Positions 37,292 through 45,702 of a stretch of DNA of 64,000 bases are shown piece after piece. The DNA lies in the NCBI GenBank assembly GCA_022709385.1, contig JAKLIX010000007.1:120387-184386 (forward strand). The letters are read 5' to 3'. The DNA comes from Bacteroidota bacterium. GTDB lineage: Bacteria > Bacteroidota > Bacteroidia > Bacteroidales > CAIXZF01. Below the pieces are notes generated by a model. That model saw only the letters and a list, made by a program, of their open reading frames with translations. It was not told the DNA's origin and searched no databases. Each line of letters starts with the position of its first letter. Position 1 is the stretch's first letter. The position numbers and the translations under genes are program-made.

Positions 37292-37873
37292 TTATGTCTT
37301 TGCTTTCCACAAAACCTCTTCCCCTCCTTCCATCCTGTTAAGGTACCTTGCCAGCACAAACAGATAATCCGACAAGCGGTTGAGGTACTGGAGAATCAGG
37401 GGATCGAAACGAAGCTCCTCCCACAACCGCAGTGTGATACGCTCGGCCCTCCTGCAAACACAACGTGCCACATGACAGAGTGCTGCCGTTTCCGTACCGC
37501 CGGGAAGGATAAAGGAGGAAAGCGCCGGAAGAGTCTCGTTCATGCGATCGATCTCATGCTCCAAAAGGCTTACGTCCCCGGGGTAAAGGCCGGGCAAAGG
37601 CCTGGTCTTCCTTTTTCCTTCCGGATCAGGAGCCTTATCTTCAGCCAGCAATGATTCCAAAGTAAACAGCCGGTCCATGACCTCCAGCAGGGTGATCCTG
37701 CCGGCCTCGTCTGCCGCTATCTTCGCATGGATCATCCCGATGAAGGAATTCAGTTCATCCACCGTACCGTAAGCTTCAATCTGCAGGTCGTACTTTGGTA
37801 CCCGCCTGCCTCCGATCAGGGATGTCTCTCCTTTATCGCCTGTCCGGGTATATATTTTCCAATCGCTGCTCAT
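37292..37873 (-). CDS. Cob(I)alamin adenosyltransferase, PduO type
   Basis: A 193-residue enzyme that transfers the adenosyl group of ATP to cob(I)alamin to make adenosylcobalamin. The ATP-binding motif [15 protein letters not shown] lies at about residues 8-22 and the C-terminal signature [11 protein letters not shown] near 160-170; length is typical. Adenosylcobalamin is the cofactor of methylmalonyl-CoA mutase in propionate formation, matching the carboxyltransferase at 2.4 kb. The start overlaps the stop of the ABC ATPase gene by 4 bp, indicating translational coupling. Confidence 0.92.
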   Translation of the reverse strand: MSSDWKIYTRTGDKGETSLIGGRRVPKYDLQIEAYGTVDELNSFIGMIHAKIAADEAGRITLLEVMDRLFTLESLLAEDKAPDPEGKRKTRPLPGLYPGDVSLLEHEIDRMNETLPALSSFILPGGTETAALCHVARCVCRRAERITLRLWEELRFDPLILQYLNRLSDYLFVLARYLNRMEGGEEVLWKAKT

Positions 37874-38601
37874 GAAGAAGCCTGCAAGCTGTAATCCGCC
37901 ATGGTCTGAACCTGTGTATTTACCTCATCCGACGACACTTCCCCGTCGATCAACCGGATGATGCGGTGTGCGTGCTTGGCGATGCTTTCTTCGTGGGTCA
38001 CCACAATAACGGTATTGCCCAGCTTGTGGATCTCCTCGAACAGTCCCATGATCTCGATGGATGTCTTTGAATCGAGGTTGCCGGTAGGTTCATCGGCCAG
38101 AATGATGGAAGGATGGTTGACCAGTGCCCTTGCAATGGCCACCCGCTGGCGCTGCCCGCCCGACAACTCATTGGGTTTATGGGCGATACGGTCGGTCAGG
38201 TTGACGTCGTCCAGTGTTTTCCGGGCAAGTTCCATGCGTTTTTGCTTACCGTAACCTGCATATACCAATGGAAGCATCACATTCTCCAGGGCAGAGGAAC
38301 GTGGCAGGAGGTTAAAGGTCTGAAACACAAAACCGATCTCTTTATTACGGATTTCGGCCAGCTGGTTGTCGTCCATCTTGCTGACATCGGTCCCGTTAAG
38401 GAAATACTGTCCGTGGGTGGGTGTGTCGAGACAACCCAGGATGTTCATCAGGGTGGACTTGCCCGAACCCGAGGGTCCCATCAGCGCTACATACTCCCCG
38501 CGGTAAATGTCGAGGGTAATGGTCCGCAGTGCCTGAACAAGCTGACTCCCGACTTTATAATGCTTGGCGATGTCTATCAGCCGGATCACTTCATTTTTCA
38601 T
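37870..38601 (-). CDS. ABC transporter ATP-binding protein (MacB/LolD family)
   Basis: A 243-residue ATPase with Walker [10 protein letters not shown]-loop [10 protein letters not shown], signature [15 protein letters not shown], Walker [13 protein letters not shown] and switch His. The subfamily works with FtsX-like permeases (MacB, LolCE, FtsEX) in lipoprotein release or export. No permease is next to it; the following gene is PduO, overlapping by 4 bp. The partner permease must be elsewhere. The 218-bp leader has several strong stem-loops. Confidence 0.9.
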   Translation of the reverse strand: MKNEVIRLIDIAKHYKVGSQLVQALRTITLDIYRGEYVALMGPSGSGKSTLMNILGCLDTPTHGQYFLNGTDVSKMDDNQLAEIRNKEIGFVFQTFNLLPRSSALENVMLPLVYAGYGKQKRMELARKTLDDVNLTDRIAHKPNELSGGQRQRVAIARALVNHPSIILADEPTGNLDSKTSIEIMGLFEEIHKLGNTVIVVTHEESIAKHAHRIIRLIDGEVSSDEVNTQVQTMADYSLQASS

Positions 38602-38666
38602 ACATCAGAACTTAAGGTTCAAAAAAGCGGGAATACGGGCAAACCCGTGTGCCGGCCGTAGCTATT

Positions 38667-38710
38667 CTGAATCTTAGTGAAAATGCGTAGCCATTTTCGC
38701 TTAGATTCAG
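38667..38710 (-). other. Long stem-loop in the leader of the ABC/PduO operon
   Basis: Arms 38667-38685 and 38692-38710 pair over 19 positions with one mismatch and one G-U type pair, around a 6-nt loop. On the minus strand it falls in the leader 66-110 nt before the ABC start codon. No U-tract directly follows. Function unknown. Confidence 0.55.
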
Positions 38711-38713
38711 TCA

Positions 38714-38764
38714 TACCGACGACTCCGGGAACACTTTTTTCGTATTCCTGTGTTCATTCGGTAT
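38714..38764 (-). other. Two-tier hairpin in the same leader
   Basis: ATACCGA (about 38714-38720) pairs with TCGGTAT (about 38758-38764), and inside it GAACAC pairs with GTGTTC around an A-rich loop. It lies upstream of the 38667-38710 stem-loop. Pairing was read by eye. Confidence 0.4.
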
Positions 38765-38819
38765 AACATTCTCCCGGCAGTTTTATTGCCGCCATAATGC
38801 CCGGTAAAAGTAATCATTT

Positions 38820-39671
38820 TCAGAATCTCAATACCATATGCTGCCTGCTGAGTTCTTTGCTGAAAAACACCAGTCCGGTGCGGAACAAATCAACCGAAAG
38901 GCTAACCCGCGGATGCCCGGCGATCTCCTTCCAGGCCTTCTCCATGCCAGCTGACCAGTGGATATCATCAAAGGCAAAAACACTGCGGTTGTTTGCTTTT
39001 TCAAGACATAAACCGAAATATTCCAGGGTGGGAAGATAACGGTGGTGACCGTCGAAATAAACAAAGTCGAGGGAAGGAATGCCGGCAAGGACTTCAGGCA
39101 ACACCTCCCCGAAGCGCTCTTGAACCCATGAAATCTCCGGGCGGTTTCCACCATGTGGCAGATCGGAATCCCGATGTGCCACATCAAGAAATGCCCGCGA
39201 TTTTTCAATCGTGAAAAGCTGTCCACCCTGCATGCCTGCCGCAAGGAAACGGGTGCCCACACCCAGGTTGGTGCCCAGTTCGAGCACATTAACAGCTTGT
39301 AAATGTGACACTAAGCGAAACAGCAACTTGCCAGTTTTTACCTTGCAACTTTCTTTTCTCACTAAATCAGAAATCCTTCGCACGCAGTTTTCTGAGCTTC
39401 CGGAGTCCGTCTCACACGATGTGACACATCGGATTTCCGATGTGTCACATCGTAAACGGGCACGGTAAGCAAGGGCTTCTTCTAGTGCCGCTGTAGTCTG
39501 ACGGCCACAGATTACTTCCCTGTACAAGCGGTAAAGGTAAGGTGAGTGAATCCCGTGACCACCGGTAGCATGATACTGATAATCAATGTATTTCCATAAT
39601 AATTGCCGGTGATTGTACGGCCTGTCTGTCAGCTGTCGGGTCATGGGTCTGATGGGCGTTTCCGGAAGCAT
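38820..39671 (-). CDS. Class I SAM-dependent O-methyltransferase-like protein
   Basis: A 283-residue methyltransferase. An N-terminal HGIHSPYLYRL region and KTGKLLFRLVSHL precede the SAM-binding Rossmann core with motif I VLELGTNLGVGTRFLA (about 128-143), FTIEKS and FVYFDGHHRYLPTLEYF. I recall similar Bacteroidota proteins being nearer 260 residues; the substrate is unknown. The coding sequence contains a perfect 38-bp palindrome at 39416-39453 that encodes the odd Cys-rich segment CDTSEIRCVTSC, and a degenerate copy at 39151-39186. The reading frame stays open through both. A TAAGTTTG box at 39687-39694 may be its -7 element. Confidence 0.8.
   Translation of the reverse strand: MLPETPIRPMTRQLTDRPYNHRQLLWKYIDYQYHATGGHGIHSPYLYRLYREVICGRQTTAALEEALAYRARLRCDTSEIRCVTSCETDSGSSENCVRRISDLVRKESCKVKTGKLLFRLVSHLQAVNVLELGTNLGVGTRFLAAGMQGGQLFTIEKSRAFLDVAHRDSDLPHGGNRPEISWVQERFGEVLPEVLAGIPSLDFVYFDGHHRYLPTLEYFGLCLEKANNRSVFAFDDIHWSAGMEKAWKEIAGHPRVSLSVDLFRTGLVFFSKELSRQHMVLRF
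39151..39186. repeat. Degenerate copy of the palindromic element
   Basis: An imperfect inverted repeat with arms matching at 14 of 17 positions. It is about 80% identical (29 of 36 by eye) to the core of the perfect palindrome at 39416-39453. It is inside the same methyltransferase gene and in a different codon phase. Confidence 0.5.
39416..39453. repeat. Perfect 38-bp palindrome inside the methyltransferase gene
   Basis: Arms of 18 bp (ACGATGTGACACATCGGA and its complement) around a TT centre. Each arm is itself a 7-1-7 palindrome of CGATGTG/CACATCG, so four half-sites occur in 38 bp. It lies within the open reading frame, encoding atypical residues upstream of the conserved RRISDL segment. 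Confidence 0.85.
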
Positions 39672-39721
39672 TTGCTTTCAGATAAGCAAACTTACATGTA
39701 AATTTGCAGTTGAAAAGCAAA
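39671..39721. promoter_or_regulatory. Divergent promoter region for methyltransferase and ubiA-like genes
   Basis: A minus-strand -7 box TAAGTTTG (39687-39694) and a plus-strand -7 box TAAATTTG (39699-39706) lie 4 bp apart. TTTG boxes occur on each side but at 23-24 bp, longer than the usual 19-21, so the -33 boxes are uncertain. Confidence 0.4.
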
Positions 39722-39727
39722 GCTGGC

Positions 39728-40600
39728 ATGAACAAAGTCCTGAAAAAATTTTCCAATTACTCCTCCCTGGTAAAATTTTCCCACAGCCTGTTTGCGCTTC
39801 CCTTTGCCCTGATCGGCTTTTTTCTGGCCGTGTTCGGTGATGGATATCCTTTCGATCCTCTTTTATTGCTCAAAGTGATATTATGCATGGTCTTTGCCCG
39901 TAATGCAGCCATGAGTTTCAACCGTTTTGCAGACAGGGAGATCGACAGGCTGAATCCGAGAACCTGGCTGCGGGAAATACCGGCAGGCATTCTCAGAGCC
40001 AGGTCTGTATTGTTGTTCAGTGTCATTAACGGACTGTTGTTCATTGCTACCTGCTGGTTTATCAACCCACTCTGCTTCAAACTCTCTCCCCTGGCCCTCT
40101 TCATTATTCTGGGCTACAGTTTCACCAAACGCTTCACATCCTTTTCACACCTGGTACTCGGACTCGGACTGGCCCTCGCACCCATCGGTGCTTACCTCGC
40201 CGTTACCGGCATGCCCTCCTGGGCCCCTGTCCTTTACGCATGCAGCGTCCTGTGCTGGGTTGCAGGTTTTGACATTATCTATGCATTACAGGATGAAGAT
40301 TTCGACAAATCGCTTAAACTCAAATCTATCCCTGCCAGACTTGGGAAAAAAAGGGCCCTGCATTTCAGTTCCGCCCTGCACATCCTTGCCATATTGTTCA
40401 TTATCAGGGCCGGTACAGTGGCGGGCTCGGGATGGCTGTTCTGGACCGGGACCGCCATCTTCTCGCTGCTCATTTTCTACCAGCACCTGATTGTTAAACC
40501 CACTGACCTGAGCCGTGTCAACCTGGCGTTTTTTACGCTCAACGGGACCGGGAGCCTGCTTTTTGCAGGCTTTGTCATCACCGACCTCCTCCTGCCATGA
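39728..40600 (+). CDS. UbiA-family prenyltransferase
   Basis: About 290 residues from ATG 39728 (the frame is open to 39704). A membrane enzyme with about eight helices. The first Asp-rich motif is NRFADREIDRLNPRT and the second is DEDFDKSLKLKSIPARLG, which bind the prenyl diphosphate through magnesium. The family prenylates aromatic rings for quinone synthesis. This sequence resembles the 4-hydroxybenzoate/MqnP-type branch more than MenA, so a role in the futalosine route to menaquinone is possible. The antiporter gene begins at the last bases of this gene. Confidence 0.85.
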   Translation: MNKVLKKFSNYSSLVKFSHSLFALPFALIGFFLAVFGDGYPFDPLLLLKVILCMVFARNAAMSFNRFADREIDRLNPRTWLREIPAGILRARSVLLFSVINGLLFIATCWFINPLCFKLSPLALFIILGYSFTKRFTSFSHLVLGLGLALAPIGAYLAVTGMPSWAPVLYACSVLCWVAGFDIIYALQDEDFDKSLKLKSIPARLGKKRALHFSSALHILAILFIIRAGTVAGSGWLFWTGTAIFSLLIFYQHLIVKPTDLSRVNLAFFTLNGTGSLLFAGFVITDLLLP

Positions 40601-42090
40601 CGCTTAGCACAGAGAATATCCTGCTGATCGGTTCCATCCTGCTCTTTATCTCACTGCTGGCCGGAAAAACATCCTATAAGTTCGGGGTGCCCGTGCTGTT
40701 GTTGTTTATTGCTGTTGGTATGCTGGCCGGTTCAGAAGGCTTAGGAGGAATACACTTCGACGATCCCAGGTCGGCTCAGTTCATCGGGATTGTAGCCCTG
40801 TGCCTCATCCTTTTTTCAGGGGGACTGGACACCGACTGGAAATCGATACGACCGATACTGTGGCAGGGGATCACGCTTTCTACCCTTGGCGTCATGATCA
40901 CTGCCGCAAGCGTGGGTGTTTTTGTTTACCTGATCACCGATTTCAGCATTTTTGAGGCCATGCTCCTCGGGTCCATCGTCTCATCCACCGATTCGGCAGC
41001 GGTTTTTTCCATCCTCCGTTCCAAAAGTCTTGCCCTCAAAGGCAGTCTCAGACCAACCCTCGAACTTGAAAGCGGCAGCAACGACCCCATGGCCTATATC
41101 CTGACCATCATCTTCACCGGCCTGGTGGTGAACCAGGACCACAGCCTACTGAGCATCATTCCCCTGTTTTTCAGGCAACTGCTGCTCGGAGCACTCATCG
41201 GTTACGGACTGGGCCGGCTCGGTTCCTTCATCATCAACAGGATCAGACTGGATTATGAAGGACTCTATATCGTGCTGGTGATCGCCATTGTTTTTTTCAG
41301 TTTTTCCTTCACCGACTTTGTGGGAGGCAATGGCTTCCTTGCCGTTTATCTTTGCGCCCTTTACCTTGGAAACCAAGAACTTATCCATAAGAAAAAGATC
41401 CTTAAGTCCTTTGACAGCTTTGCCTGGCTGATGCACATCATCCTTTTTCTAACCCTGGGTTTGCTGGTGTATCCCAGCCAGATCGTACCCGTGATCGGCA
41501 TCGGCCTCGTGATTTCGGTATTCCTGATCCTGGTGGCCAGACCACTCAGCGTCTTCATCAGCCTGACCCCCTTCAGGGTGAATAACCGCTGCAAATGGTT
41601 CATCTCATGGGTGGGACTGCGCGGTGCCGTTCCTATCGTGTTTGCTACTTATCCTCTGATTGCCGGAGCCGAAAAAGCAAACATGATCTTCAACATCGTG
41701 TTTTTCATCTCGCTGACCTCCGTCCTGCTGCAAGGCACCACCCTGTCAAAAATAGCAGCTTACCTGCACCTTACCCTTCCCGTAAGGCTTAAACAAAGAA
41801 CTAAATTCGACCTCGAACTTTCGGATAGCCTGAAATCGCTGTTAACTGAGGTATTGATCCCGGAATCATCGCCCGTCGTCGGTAAACAGATCGTTCAGCT
41901 CGCTCTTCCAAAAACGACCCTGATCTCATTTATCAAAAGAGACGAAAGGTACCTCATCCCCGACGGTTCAACAAGCCTGGCGGCTCATGACAAACTATAT
42001 ATCCTTTCGGAAAACAAAGACACCCTAAAGGGAGTATTTAAGAGTTTGGGAATGAGCGATGATGACAGTAAACCTCACCATACAGCTTAA
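40597..42090 (+). CDS. CPA1 potassium/proton antiporter (NhaP2/CvrA-like)
   Basis: A 497-residue protein with about 12-13 membrane helices of the Na+/K+:H+ exchanger family, including SIVSSTDSAAVFSIL and LELESGSNDPMAYIL, typical of NhaP2/CvrA. The C-terminal region (about 405-497) is a cytoplasmic TrkA-C-like regulatory domain. The family exports K+ and controls cell volume at low osmolarity. Its ATG overlaps the stop of the UbiA-like gene by 4 bp. MscS and MscL genes follow within 5 kb. Confidence 0.9.
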   Translation: MTLSTENILLIGSILLFISLLAGKTSYKFGVPVLLLFIAVGMLAGSEGLGGIHFDDPRSAQFIGIVALCLILFSGGLDTDWKSIRPILWQGITLSTLGVMITAASVGVFVYLITDFSIFEAMLLGSIVSSTDSAAVFSILRSKSLALKGSLRPTLELESGSNDPMAYILTIIFTGLVVNQDHSLLSIIPLFFRQLLLGALIGYGLGRLGSFIINRIRLDYEGLYIVLVIAIVFFSFSFTDFVGGNGFLAVYLCALYLGNQELIHKKKILKSFDSFAWLMHIILFLTLGLLVYPSQIVPVIGIGLVISVFLILVARPLSVFISLTPFRVNNRCKWFISWVGLRGAVPIVFATYPLIAGAEKANMIFNIVFFISLTSVLLQGTTLSKIAAYLHLTLPVRLKQRTKFDLELSDSLKSLLTEVLIPESSPVVGKQIVQLALPKTTLISFIKRDERYLIPDGSTSLAAHDKLYILSENKDTLKGVFKSLGMSDDDSKPHHTA

Positions 42091-42157
42091 TAGACATTAT
42101 AATACATACTTATTATTGACAGGTTGCGAATGCAAATCTGTTCATTATGAGTAATAA

Positions 42158-42310
42158 CCTACACCTTTTGATCGCAATCTGTTCGCAAACCAATTATTTG
42201 CAGGTAAAACAGGATTTGAGATTATTAATGCCCTCACCCGGGAAAGTCTATATCCAATCACCGACGAAGAAAGGTTTACGAGCCTGGCAGCAACACGAAA
42301 CCTAACCTGA
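42158..42310 (+). other. Possible gene remnant without a start codon
   Basis: A 51-codon open frame with no ATG, preceded by a stop and ending at TGA 42308. It encodes protein-like sequence such as GFEIINALTRESLYP. It lies in the AT-rich gap between the antiporter and MscS genes. It may be a decayed 3' gene fragment or chance. Confidence 0.2.
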
Positions 42311-42365
42311 GCAAAAGTTACATTTTCAATTCGAACAACACCTTAATATCCAAATTATTAATAAA

Positions 42366-44243
42366 ATGAATGCAAGATACCCTTTGATCGCACTCCTTGT
42401 ATTGCTGAGGATACATATTTCTGTCGGCAGTGCAGATACAATATCTGATTATGATTCAGCCAATATACGGATTATCAAACAGTTCAACCTGAAACTGGCT
42501 GAACTTGAGAAACTCAGGCAGGACGACTCTGTCAGAAAAGCTATGCTCGAAGCACAATTACGCAACCTTAAGACATCCGATCTGCAACTTAAGAATGACA
42601 TTATCAAGCAGTTACAGGAGATTAATGAATCGGAAAACCGCCGGCTGTCGATGAAAAAGGCAAAAATAGATTCCCTGCGTCACACGGCAAAAGGATATCC
42701 GGTCATCGGAGTCCTAAACGATACCTTGTTCCTGATATACTCAAAAATCGGAGCATCCACTGCGAAAGACAGGGCTGACAATATCACCAGAAAAATAAAA
42801 CATTTATATAACGATGATTTTCTTTTTGTGGATTCTATCTCAATTCAACAATCTGAAAACACATTTGACATTGCCTACAAGGATATGATCATCATGAGCA
42901 TATCAGAAACGGATGCCATGTGGTTTAACAAAAGCATCAAGGCATTGGCAGAAGACAATAAGGCTTTGATCACCAAAGCACTCGTAGATGCCAAAAAAGC
43001 AAACAGTCTTGGGAAACAGCTGATGAGGATTGGACTGGTGGTGTTCGTTGTTCTGATTGCCTGGCTTTTTCTTTGGTTAATCGGGAAAGCATATCGTTTC
43101 GCGCAATCTTTTATTGATGCGCGTAAAGACAGGTGGTTACAAGACCTGCAGTACCGCGATTATACTTTCCTTACGGCAGAGCAGGAATTGAAGGGTATTT
43201 TATTCATTATCAAAATTCTACGCTGGTTAACTTATGCTCTCTTATTTTACCTTACCTTACCCGTCATCTTTAGTATCTTTCCTTTTTCAAGGACCTGGGC
43301 TGATGCACTGTTTTCGCTCATCTGGTCTCCATTCAGAAGTGCACTGACAGCCATGTGGGAATATCTGCCCAACCTGATCAGAATTCTTGTCATCATTTTC
43401 ATCATGAAATACCTGATCAGGTTTGTTAAATACATCTTCAGAGAAATGGAGACGGAAAGACTGAAAATCAAGGGATTCCATCCAGACTGGGCGAAACCGA
43501 CCTTCAATATCACCAAATTCCTGTTCTATGCTTTCACTTTCGTACTGATCTTTCCTTACCTGCCGGGTTCAGATTCAGCAGTGTTTCGCGGTGTTTCTGT
43601 TTTTATCGGCATACTTTTCTCCCTGGGATCCTCTTCCGTTATCACCAACATGATAGCTGGTCTTGTGATCACCTATATGCGCCCCTTCAAAATCAATGAC
43701 AGAATCAAGATCGGTGAAATTACCGGTGATGTGGTCGAGAAGACATTACTCGTCACCAGAGTTCGCACAATTAAACAGGAGATAATTACGATCCCAAATT
43801 CATCAGTATTGACGGGAAACACCACTAATTACAGTATCGAAGCAGCCCGCGGCGGTCTGATCATCCACACCACAGTTACCATCAGCTACGATGTGCCCTG
43901 GAAACAAATGCATCAGGCTCTGATCGGGGCCGCCCTCCGCACTGCTGACCTGATGAAGACTCCAGCCCCTTTTGTGTTGCAGACCAGTCTGGATGACTTT
44001 TATGTTTCATACCAGATCAACGCATACACCAGGGAAGCAGCGAAACAGGCAACCATATATTCAGAATTGCACCAAAACATTCAGGATGTTTGTGCAGAAA
44101 ATGGCATCGAAATAATGTCTCCGCATTACCGGGCTGCCAGAGACGGAAACCAGACCACAATACCCTCATCTTACCTTCCACCTGATTACAAGTCACCAGG
44201 TTTTAATATCAGTTGCGATATTCACAAAGAAAAAAATGATTGA
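42366..44243 (+). CDS. Mechanosensitive ion channel, MscS family, large form
   Basis: A 625-residue channel. A signal peptide (about 1-22) and a periplasmic coiled-coil region (about 25-210) precede about four membrane helices. The last is the pore helix region around GVSVFIGILFSLGSSSVITN, followed by the MscS beta domain (MRPFKINDRIKIGEITGDV) and a C-terminal cytoplasmic part. It is longer than E. coli MscS (286) because of the periplasmic N-terminal domain, as in several Bacteroidota homologues. It should open under membrane tension after osmotic downshock. The 275 bp upstream are AT-rich. Confidence 0.88.
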   Translation: MNARYPLIALLVLLRIHISVGSADTISDYDSANIRIIKQFNLKLAELEKLRQDDSVRKAMLEAQLRNLKTSDLQLKNDIIKQLQEINESENRRLSMKKAKIDSLRHTAKGYPVIGVLNDTLFLIYSKIGASTAKDRADNITRKIKHLYNDDFLFVDSISIQQSENTFDIAYKDMIIMSISETDAMWFNKSIKALAEDNKALITKALVDAKKANSLGKQLMRIGLVVFVVLIAWLFLWLIGKAYRFAQSFIDARKDRWLQDLQYRDYTFLTAEQELKGILFIIKILRWLTYALLFYLTLPVIFSIFPFSRTWADALFSLIWSPFRSALTAMWEYLPNLIRILVIIFIMKYLIRFVKYIFREMETERLKIKGFHPDWAKPTFNITKFLFYAFTFVLIFPYLPGSDSAVFRGVSVFIGILFSLGSSSVITNMIAGLVITYMRPFKINDRIKIGEITGDVVEKTLLVTRVRTIKQEIITIPNSSVLTGNTTNYSIEAARGGLIIHTTVTISYDVPWKQMHQALIGAALRTADLMKTPAPFVLQTSLDDFYVSYQINAYTREAAKQATIYSELHQNIQDVCAENGIEIMSPHYRAARDGNQTTIPSSYLPPDYKSPGFNISCDIHKEKND

Positions 44244-44326
44244 ATCAGGATTTTTCCTATTTTTATCCGTAATACCTCCTGAACAAGCAGTGAATTTAAA
44301 CGTTTCCCATAAGAAAAATCGTTATC

Positions 44327-45193
44327 ATGAAGAAAAAACACTACCTCCTGCTGCTGCTGCTGACACCCATTTTTATGGTGCATGCACAGAACGACACCCT
44401 CCACTGGAAGAAAAGCCTGCAAACCGGTCTGAATCTCAATCAGGCGTCTTTCAGCGATAACTGGAAGGGTGGCGGCGTAAACTCCATCGCATTGGGAACC
44501 TTCCTGAATGCAACCGCCTCATACAGCGATAAAAAGAAGATCACCTTCGACAATGACCTGCAACTGGCTTACGGGTTCGTCCAGAATAAGGGACAAACTG
44601 CCCGGAAATCCCAGGACAAGATCTTCTTCGATTCCAAACTTGGTTACAAAATCGCAAAAAATTGGAACCTCTTTGCCTCGGTGAACTTCAGCTCACAGTT
44701 CGATGCCGGTTTTGAGTACAAGAAAGACCAGGCAGGTGCAGAGTACGCCATCCTGCTGTCCAAATTCATGGCCCCGGGTTACCTGACCAGTTCCATCGGA
44801 CTGGAATATAAACCGGTGGATTATTTCTGGGCACGTTTCGGTACCGGAACCTTACGGCAGACATTCGTGCTTGACACGGCCCTTTACCAGACCAATCCCA
44901 AATACTACGGTCTTGAACGCGGAAAGAAAGTCCGCAGCGAAGTGGCCTTTCAGTTCATCGCCAATTTCGACAAGGACATTGCCACCAACCTGAACCTGAA
45001 AACACGCTTTTCGGCCCTGGCACCTTACGAAAACATCGGTCGTATTGTTTCCCGTCTCGACGCCACCCTGACAGCCAAAGTAAACAAGTATATCAACGTG
45101 AACCTGACCGGCACCATGCTCAACGATCCTGACATGGACGACAAGGTGCAGTACAGCCAGGGCTTTGCGCTTGGCATTCTCTTCAATATGTAA
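44327..45193 (+). CDS. DUF3078 outer-membrane-like protein
   Basis: A 288-residue protein with a signal peptide (about 1-20, ending VHAQ) and an all-beta, aromatic-rich body typical of DUF3078. Recognisable segments are LNLNQASFSDNWKGGG, then TFLNATASYSDKKKITFDNDL and the C-terminal TQGFALGI-like strand. It is probably an outer-membrane beta-barrel of unknown function. It lies between mscS and mscL genes on the same strand, so may belong to the same membrane-integrity unit. Confidence 0.82.
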   Translation: MKKKHYLLLLLLTPIFMVHAQNDTLHWKKSLQTGLNLNQASFSDNWKGGGVNSIALGTFLNATASYSDKKKITFDNDLQLAYGFVQNKGQTARKSQDKIFFDSKLGYKIAKNWNLFASVNFSSQFDAGFEYKKDQAGAEYAILLSKFMAPGYLTSSIGLEYKPVDYFWARFGTGTLRQTFVLDTALYQTNPKYYGLERGKKVRSEVAFQFIANFDKDIATNLNLKTRFSALAPYENIGRIVSRLDATLTAKVNKYINVNLTGTMLNDPDMDDKVQYSQGFALGILFNM

Positions 45194-45226
45194 TCACCGG
45201 ATTATTAACCCATAAATCGAAAGCTT

Positions 45227-45622
45227 ATGTCTAAGATTGCAACGGAATTCAAAACCTTCATCAACCGGGGCAGTGTCCTCGATCTGGCAATCGGCGTGAT
45301 CATCGGAGCTGCCTTCGGTAAGATCGTCACCTCCGTCATTAACGACATTATTATGCCGCCACTCGGGCTGATCCTCGGAAACGTCAACTTCACCGATCTG
45401 AAGATTATCATCGGAGGTGCTGCTGACAAGCCCGTTACCCTCAACTACGGCAATTTCATCCAGGTAGTTTTCGAGTTCCTGGTGATTGCAATTGTCATTT
45501 TCATGGTAATCAAGGGATTTAACAGCATGAAGAAGAAGGAAGAGGCCGCCCCTGCCGCTCCGCCCGAACCTTCGGCCACGGAAAAACTGTTGGGAGAAAT
45601 CAGGGATTTATTAAAAAAATAG
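45227..45622 (+). CDS. mscL: Large-conductance mechanosensitive channel MscL
   Basis: A 131-residue channel subunit with two membrane helices. The N-terminal motif FKTFINRGSVLDLAIGVIIG and TM1 with AAFGKIVTSVINDIIMPP are diagnostic; TM2 is about 75-98 (VVFEFLVIAIVIFMVIKGF). The C-terminal cytoplasmic helix contains an Ala/Pro linker. Pentamers form a large pore that relieves extreme turgor. It follows the DUF3078 gene by 33 bp and ends at a clear terminator. Confidence 0.95.
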   Translation: MSKIATEFKTFINRGSVLDLAIGVIIGAAFGKIVTSVINDIIMPPLGLILGNVNFTDLKIIIGGAADKPVTLNYGNFIQVVFEFLVIAIVIFMVIKGFNSMKKKEEAAPAAPPEPSATEKLLGEIRDLLKK

Positions 45623-45642
45623 GTCTTCAGTGATTTTTCTGC

Positions 45643-45680
45643 AAAGCCGGACTCCTGACTGGGGTACCGGCTTTTTTTTT
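45643..45680 (+). terminator. Rho-independent terminator after mscL
   Basis: AAAGCCGG (45643-45650) pairs with CCGGCTTT (45667-45674), an 8-bp stem with a 16-nt loop, running into a T-tract to 45680. It separates mscL from the OPT transporter gene. Confidence 0.8.
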
Positions 45681-45702
45681 CTACTTTAGCAAAAAAAAGC
45701 CT

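Noticed and set aside
38602..38819. Cobalamin riboswitch before PduO
   Set aside because: The conserved B12-box and receptor core (for example GCCACTG-type segment) were not found; only generic stem-loops are present.
39416..39453. CRP-type TGTGA-N6-TCACA operator
   Set aside because: The TGTGA and TCACA words are present but not at 6-bp spacing, and the site is deep inside a coding region.
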